Part shown: positions 7,190 through 10,178 of the stretch, piece by piece
Numbering within the stretch: position 1 is the stretch's first letter
Layout of the letters: each line of letters opens with the position of its first letter
NCBI GenBank assembly: GCA_900546355.1
Contig: URCM01000104.1
Location: 1-10,178, forward strand
Direction: 5' to 3'
Source: an uncultured Bacteroides sp.
Lineage (GTDB): Bacteria > Bacteroidota > Bacteroidia > Bacteroidales > Bacteroidaceae
Length of the DNA: 10,178 bases
The notes under the pieces: model-generated
Told to the model about the DNA's origin: nothing
Seen by the model: only the letters and a program-made list of their open reading frames with translations
Databases searched by the model: none
Translations under genes and position numbers: made by a program

Positions 7190-7487
7190 TGTTCCTCAAA
7201 CTTGAAATGTTGCATAGATTGAAAAAGTACAAATTGATTTTTTTCAAAAGCTGTTTTGAATTTATCGTGCGATGATTTGGGATGAGTTTTTGAGGCATTT
7301 TCGCTTCTGTGATGAGGAAGATAGCGGGCTATCTGACGAAGAACAGGAGCGAAAATGACCAAAAAATCGCCCAAAGCACACACGAAAACGGATACATCAA
7401 GCCAAGAAAAACTTTTTGGAGAAATTCAAAACAGCTTCTCAAGCTATGCGACCTGTGGTGAAAACCGGATGACAGAGATATAAAAAA
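7190..7487. other. Gene-free gap between convergent genes
   Basis: This 298-base gap separates the plus-strand DUF486 gene from the minus-strand peptidase-like gene. Positions 7190-7247 hold an AT-rich tail with an 8-bp stem TTGAAAAA (7219-7226) and TTTTTCAA (7240-7247) that may be a weak terminator for DUF486. Positions 7248-7437 are the palindromic repeat element described separately. The last 50 bases up to 7487 show no clear signal. No coding region is supported here. Confidence 0.8.
7248..7437. repeat. 190-bp palindromic MITE-like element, complete copy
   Basis: The ends are 16-bp perfect terminal inverted repeats: AAGCTGTTTTGAATTT at 7248-7263 and its reverse complement at 7422-7437. 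Inside is a nearly symmetric hairpin from 7276 to 7375 centred near 7326. It pairs TTTGGG (7276-7281) with CCCAAA (7370-7375), a 15-base arm at 7296-7310 with 7343-7357 (one T-G wobble), and GATAGC (7320-7325) with GCTATC (7328-7333). Small side hairpins lie at 7264-7273 and 7402-7419. The first 50 bases recur exactly at 10129-10178. TCAA on both sides (7244-7247, 7439-7442) may be a target duplication, but four bases is weak evidence. No transposase gene is present, so a MITE mobilised in trans, or another structured intergenic repeat, is inferred. Confidence 0.85.
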
Positions 7488-8450
7488 TCAATTTTGTAGT
7501 GCCTTGCCTAAGTCTTCTACCAACTGTGGATTGGGCAAATCAGCTTTGCTTACCATTAGGTACGAGAAATTCTCTGCCAATATTTCTTCCGGGTCTATTA
7601 CGTAATTCGTGTTTTTCCCTGTCCGTTCCTGAAAATCTGACGCTTGTTCCGGAGTATAAATTGTAGTTATACCGTTTTGCTGAATAGGGATGAATTGCTC
7701 GTTCAGAGGTACTAATCCCACTTTTATATATTGGGAAAGCGTACCTTCTGTGTAGGGCTTGTCGGTATAAATCACCATAGTGCAATTCATGCTTTTCCCT
7801 TCAATAGTAAACGGCGCATAGCTATCGCGTCGGCTCACATCGGGATTGGAAATCAGTTTCTGCATCAAATCGGACGGGAAAACAATCGGACGGTCGAGTA
7901 CGGTAAATCCTATTATGCCATACGTTTTTTTCTTGAATGCCAAATCTGTACGTGTCATGATATGAAAGAGTTCATGCGCTACGAGGCGTGCAAAATCCTC
8001 ATCGGGCATTTTCTCCAACGCTTGCTCTCCGATTGCAATCCAGTTTTCCCGTGTATAGGCAGCCGCTCCTCCTTCTTCCGCCATAGACGTTTTTATCAGA
8101 ATCACTTCTGCGGGAAAAGCCAGTTTCAGTTTTTGTTTCTTTACAGCTGCTTCTATTGTAGCGAATGCCTTGTTTGCTTTTGTCTTCTCGGCTTCGCTCC
8201 ATCCACGGGTTGACTCCATGCCTAATCTTAACAACTGGGATTTACGTCCTTCTTGTTTCTGCAAGCGTACGTCAAGGTCAAACTGATTCCAACTGTTTGT
8301 GTACTGGTCGATTTCTGTAATCAACATTTGCGCCTCGGCTTGCGTGGCAAAACGATAAAGGATTCCGGTTGAAGCTTTCTGCGCCTTTCCGGAGATGACT
8401 ATAAAAAAGGTGATAAGCGTAAAAAGCAAGTGTGTCAGTTTCATATTCAT
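7488..8450 (-). CDS. Secreted HExxH putative zinc metallopeptidase
   Basis: I do not recognise a named family. The 320-residue protein has an N-terminal signal peptide (hydrophobic 8-20, likely cleavage near ISGKA-Q at 23/24) and no lipobox cysteine, so export to the periplasm or beyond is likely. The zinc-protease motif HELFH is at 159-163 within FARLVAHELFHIMTR. A glutamate at 293 in EEILAENFSYLM is a candidate third zinc ligand of the gluzincin type, with TYGIIGF (176-182) between. Catalytic activity and substrate are unknown. A second ATG at 8444 would serve equally well as start. It lies 72 bases after recA, beyond a terminator hairpin, so it probably has its own promoter, although no clear TAnnTTTG box is visible. 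The downstream side faces the palindromic repeat. Confidence 0.8.
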   Translation of the reverse strand: MNMKLTHLLFTLITFFIVISGKAQKASTGILYRFATQAEAQMLITEIDQYTNSWNQFDLDVRLQKQEGRKSQLLRLGMESTRGWSEAEKTKANKAFATIEAAVKKQKLKLAFPAEVILIKTSMAEEGGAAAYTRENWIAIGEQALEKMPDEDFARLVAHELFHIMTRTDLAFKKKTYGIIGFTVLDRPIVFPSDLMQKLISNPDVSRRDSYAPFTIEGKSMNCTMVIYTDKPYTEGTLSQYIKVGLVPLNEQFIPIQQNGITTIYTPEQASDFQERTGKNTNYVIDPEEILAENFSYLMVSKADLPNPQLVEDLGKALQN

Positions 8451-8471
8451 AATTAGATGGATTTAAAAGGT

Positions 8472-8500
8472 GACCGTTTCCCCGTCCCAAGAAAACGGTC
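8472..8500 (-). terminator. Terminator hairpin after recA
   Basis: A 10-bp stem (8472-8481 with 8491-8500, one T-G wobble) encloses a 9-base loop, 22 bases after the recA stop. On the minus strand it is GACCGTTTTC paired with GGAAACGGTC, followed by ACCTTTTAAA. The T-run is short, so termination may be partial, letting some transcripts reach the peptidase-like gene. Confidence 0.65.
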
Positions 8501-8522
8501 TGCCTTATCAGTAAATAAATGT

Positions 8523-9575
8523 TTATTCTTTATCTTTCAATGCCGCAAAGATAAGCCCTTCCAGCTCTTCGGCAAGTTCGGGATTATCCTGTATGCATTG
8601 CTTGGCGGCGTCACGTCCTTGACCCAACTTGGTATCGTTATAACTATACCACGATCCGCTCTTCTTGATAATGCCCAGTTCGGAGCCAAGGTCGATGATT
8701 TCCCCGCTACGCGAAATACCTTCGCCGAACATGATGTCGAACTCCGCCTTGCGGAACGGAGGAGCGACTTTGTTTTTCACCACCTTTACGCGCACTTGGT
8801 TTCCGATGACATCTTCCCCGTCCTTCAACTGGGAGATGCGGCGGATATCCAAGCGTACGGAAGCATAAAACTTCAAAGCGTTACCGCCGGTTGTGGTCTC
8901 CGGATTGCCGAACATCACGCCGATCTTCTCGCGCAACTGGTTGATGAAGATACACGTGGTATTGGTCTTGCTGATGGCCGAAGTCAACTTACGTAAGGCT
9001 TGCGACATCAAGCGCGCCTGCAATCCCACTTTGTTATCTCCCATGTCGCCCTCGATTTCGGCTTTCGGAGTAAGGGCAGCCACCGAGTCGATAACAATGA
9101 TATCGATAGCCGATGAACGGATTAACTGCTCGGCGATTTCCAATGCCTGCTCGCCGTTATCGGGTTGGGAAATCCACAGGTTATCGATGTCTACGCCCAG
9201 CTTTGCCGCATAGAAACGGTCGAAAGCATGTTCGGCGTCGATGAATGCCGCAATGCCTCCCAGCTTCTGCGCCTCGGCAATGGCATGGATGGCCAAGGTG
9301 GTTTTACCCGAAGATTCCGGCCCGTAGATTTCGATGATACGTCCTTTGGGATATCCTCCTACGCCTAATGCCGCATTGAGGGCGATAGAACCGGTAGGAA
9401 TGACTTCCACTTCTTCCACATGGTCGTCGCCCATCTTCATAATCGAACCTTTTCCGAAGTTTTTCTCTATCTTGTCCATAGCGGCTTGAAGCGCTTTCAG
9501 CTTCTCGCTGTTATTGGGTTTCGAAGGAGCGCCTTCCACGCCTCCTTCAAATGCCAGTTCGTCTTTTTTTGCCAT
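8523..9575 (-). CDS. recA: Recombinase RecA
   Basis: RecA forms ATP-dependent filaments on single-stranded DNA, drives homologous strand exchange and activates the SOS response where LexA is present. The 350-residue protein is full length. The Walker A motif GPESSGKT is at 85-92, the Walker B segment IIVID at 159-163, the DNA-binding loop L1 near 174-185 ([12 protein letters not shown]) and loop L2 near 212-231 ([20 protein letters not shown]). A basic and acidic C-terminal region ends in KDKE. The start ATG is preceded by AAGATAAAGAAT and lies 13 bases after the bcp stop, so bcp and recA are probably one transcript; bcp next to recA is, from memory, a common arrangement in Bacteroidales. I see no recognisable SOS box in front of either gene. 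The bcp-recA-peptidase block lies between two direct copies of the palindromic repeat. Confidence 0.99.
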   Translation of the reverse strand: MAKKDELAFEGGVEGAPSKPNNSEKLKALQAAMDKIEKNFGKGSIMKMGDDHVEEVEVIPTGSIALNAALGVGGYPKGRIIEIYGPESSGKTTLAIHAIAEAQKLGGIAAFIDAEHAFDRFYAAKLGVDIDNLWISQPDNGEQALEIAEQLIRSSAIDIIVIDSVAALTPKAEIEGDMGDNKVGLQARLMSQALRKLTSAISKTNTTCIFINQLREKIGVMFGNPETTTGGNALKFYASVRLDIRRISQLKDGEDVIGNQVRVKVVKNKVAPPFRKAEFDIMFGEGISRSGEIIDLGSELGIIKKSGSWYSYNDTKLGQGRDAAKQCIQDNPELAEELEGLIFAALKDKE

Positions 9576-9588
9576 ATTCTTTATCTTG

Positions 9589-10038
9589 TTACTTCAATAT
9601 CTGCGCCGCATGGTCTTTTGTCTTCACCTCTTTCGGAGAGATGACACGCTCAACGACGCCTTCTTCATTGATAATAAAGGTAGTACGGAATGTTCCCATA
9701 TATTTGCGTCCGCACATGCTCTTCTCGCCCCATGCACCGAATTCTTCGGTCAGTTTATGTTCCGTATCCGCAATCAGCGTGAAGGGAAGCTGGTTTTTCT
9801 CAATAAACTTCTGGTGCGACTTTTGGTCGTTGATGCTCACGCCTACCACTTCATATCCCGCCTTGCGCAATTCCTCGTAATTATCACGCAGGTTGCACGC
9901 CTGGGCGGTACAGCCCGAAGTCATGTCTTTCGGGTAGAAATAAAGCACCACTTTACGTCCTTTATAATCGCTCAAATGTATTTCTTTCCCGTTTTGGTCC
10001 ACGCCCAATAAATCGGGAGCCTTGTCGCCTACAATCAT
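9589..10038 (-). CDS. bcp: Thiol peroxidase of the BCP/PrxQ family
   Basis: This peroxiredoxin reduces hydrogen and alkyl peroxides with electrons from thioredoxin in the cytoplasm. The thioredoxin-fold protein of 149 residues has the active-site signature PKDMTSGCT at 36-44, with peroxidatic cysteine 43 and resolving cysteine 48, the CxxxxC spacing typical of atypical two-cysteine BCP enzymes. [10 protein letters not shown] at 118-127 is also family-typical. The start is set at the ATG at 10038 (MIVGDKAP), which matches the usual N-terminus. An in-frame ATG at 10086 would add 16 residues encoded by an AT-rich 14-bp tandem repeat, which is non-coding in character. It is followed by recA after 13 bases. 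The promoter would lie in 10039-10128, but no exact TAnnTTTG box was found. Confidence 0.96.
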   Translation of the reverse strand: MIVGDKAPDLLGVDQNGKEIHLSDYKGRKVVLYFYPKDMTSGCTAQACNLRDNYEELRKAGYEVVGVSINDQKSHQKFIEKNQLPFTLIADTEHKLTEEFGAWGEKSMCGRKYMGTFRTTFIINEEGVVERVISPKEVKTKDHAAQILK

Positions 10039-10046
10039 TTCTTTAA

Positions 10047-10074
10047 TTAATAATGAATAGTTAATAATGAATAG
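10047..10074. repeat. 14-bp tandem repeat in the bcp leader
   Basis: TTAATAATGAATAG occurs twice in perfect tandem at 10047-10060 and 10061-10074, with a partial third match (AATGAATAAC) at 10085-10094. It lies directly upstream of the bcp start and can be read through in the bcp frame, which creates a false N-terminal extension. Confidence 0.85.
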
Positions 10075-10128
10075 TGACATCCCCAATGAATAACTAACAA
10101 CGAAGCAAATCCCGTTAGCAATTATTAG

Positions 10129-10178
10129 AAGCTGTTTTGAATTTATCGTGCGATGATTTGGGATGAGTTTTTGAGGCA
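10129..10178. repeat. Second copy of palindromic element, cut by window end
   Basis: These 50 bases are identical to 7248-7297, in the same orientation and 2,881 bases away, covering the terminal inverted repeat and the outer part of the left arm. The flank just outside (TTATTAG) differs from the first copy, which supports an element boundary at or near 10129. The rest of the copy lies beyond the window. Confidence 0.9.

Noticed and set aside
7168..7383. 71-residue minus-strand reading frame overlapping the DUF486 3' end and the palindromic element
   Set aside because: Most of it lies inside the repeat, it has no signal or domain, its start lies within the palindrome, and its end overlaps a well-supported gene on the other strand.

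Overview
The window looks like a core chromosomal segment of a gut Bacteroidales organism, most likely Bacteroides or Phocaeicola. The basis is the protein content (Bacteroides-type RecA, TPR/PD40 envelope protein, FloA and NfeD pair), the A-rich leaders without strong Shine-Dalgarno sites, and -7 boxes of the Bacteroidetes TAnnTTTG type. No rRNA, tRNA, CRISPR array, phage gene or complete insertion sequence was seen.

Layout, left to right. Positions 1-5930 hold six genes on the minus strand. They are transcribed in the order TPR/PD40 secreted protein, nfeD, floA, then (after a gap with a 21-bp perfect inverted repeat) a uridine phosphorylase-like gene, a free methionine-R-sulfoxide reductase and mnmE, which ends at a clear intrinsic terminator. 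Around 5931-6052 lies a compact divergent promoter region that also drives, on the plus strand, a TtcA-like tRNA 2-thiolation gene followed by a small DMT/DUF486 membrane protein.

Positions 7190-7487 contain no gene but hold a roughly 190-bp non-coding element. It has 16-bp terminal inverted repeats and a nearly symmetric central palindrome, so it resembles a MITE or a structured repeat. The first 50 bases of the same element recur exactly at 10129-10178, where the window ends. Between the two copies, on the minus strand, are a peroxiredoxin (bcp), recA with its own terminator hairpin, and a secreted protein with a HExxH zinc-protease motif.

The genes are mostly housekeeping: tRNA modification (mnmE, ttcA-like), oxidative damage repair (fRMsr, bcp), DNA repair (recA), nucleoside salvage, and membrane organisation (floA/nfeD). 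The least described parts are the palindromic repeat and its placement around recA, the inverted repeat at 2914-2996, the secreted metallopeptidase-like protein, and the TPR/PD40 partner of floA/nfeD. I did not find a convincing new multi-gene defence or biosynthetic system.
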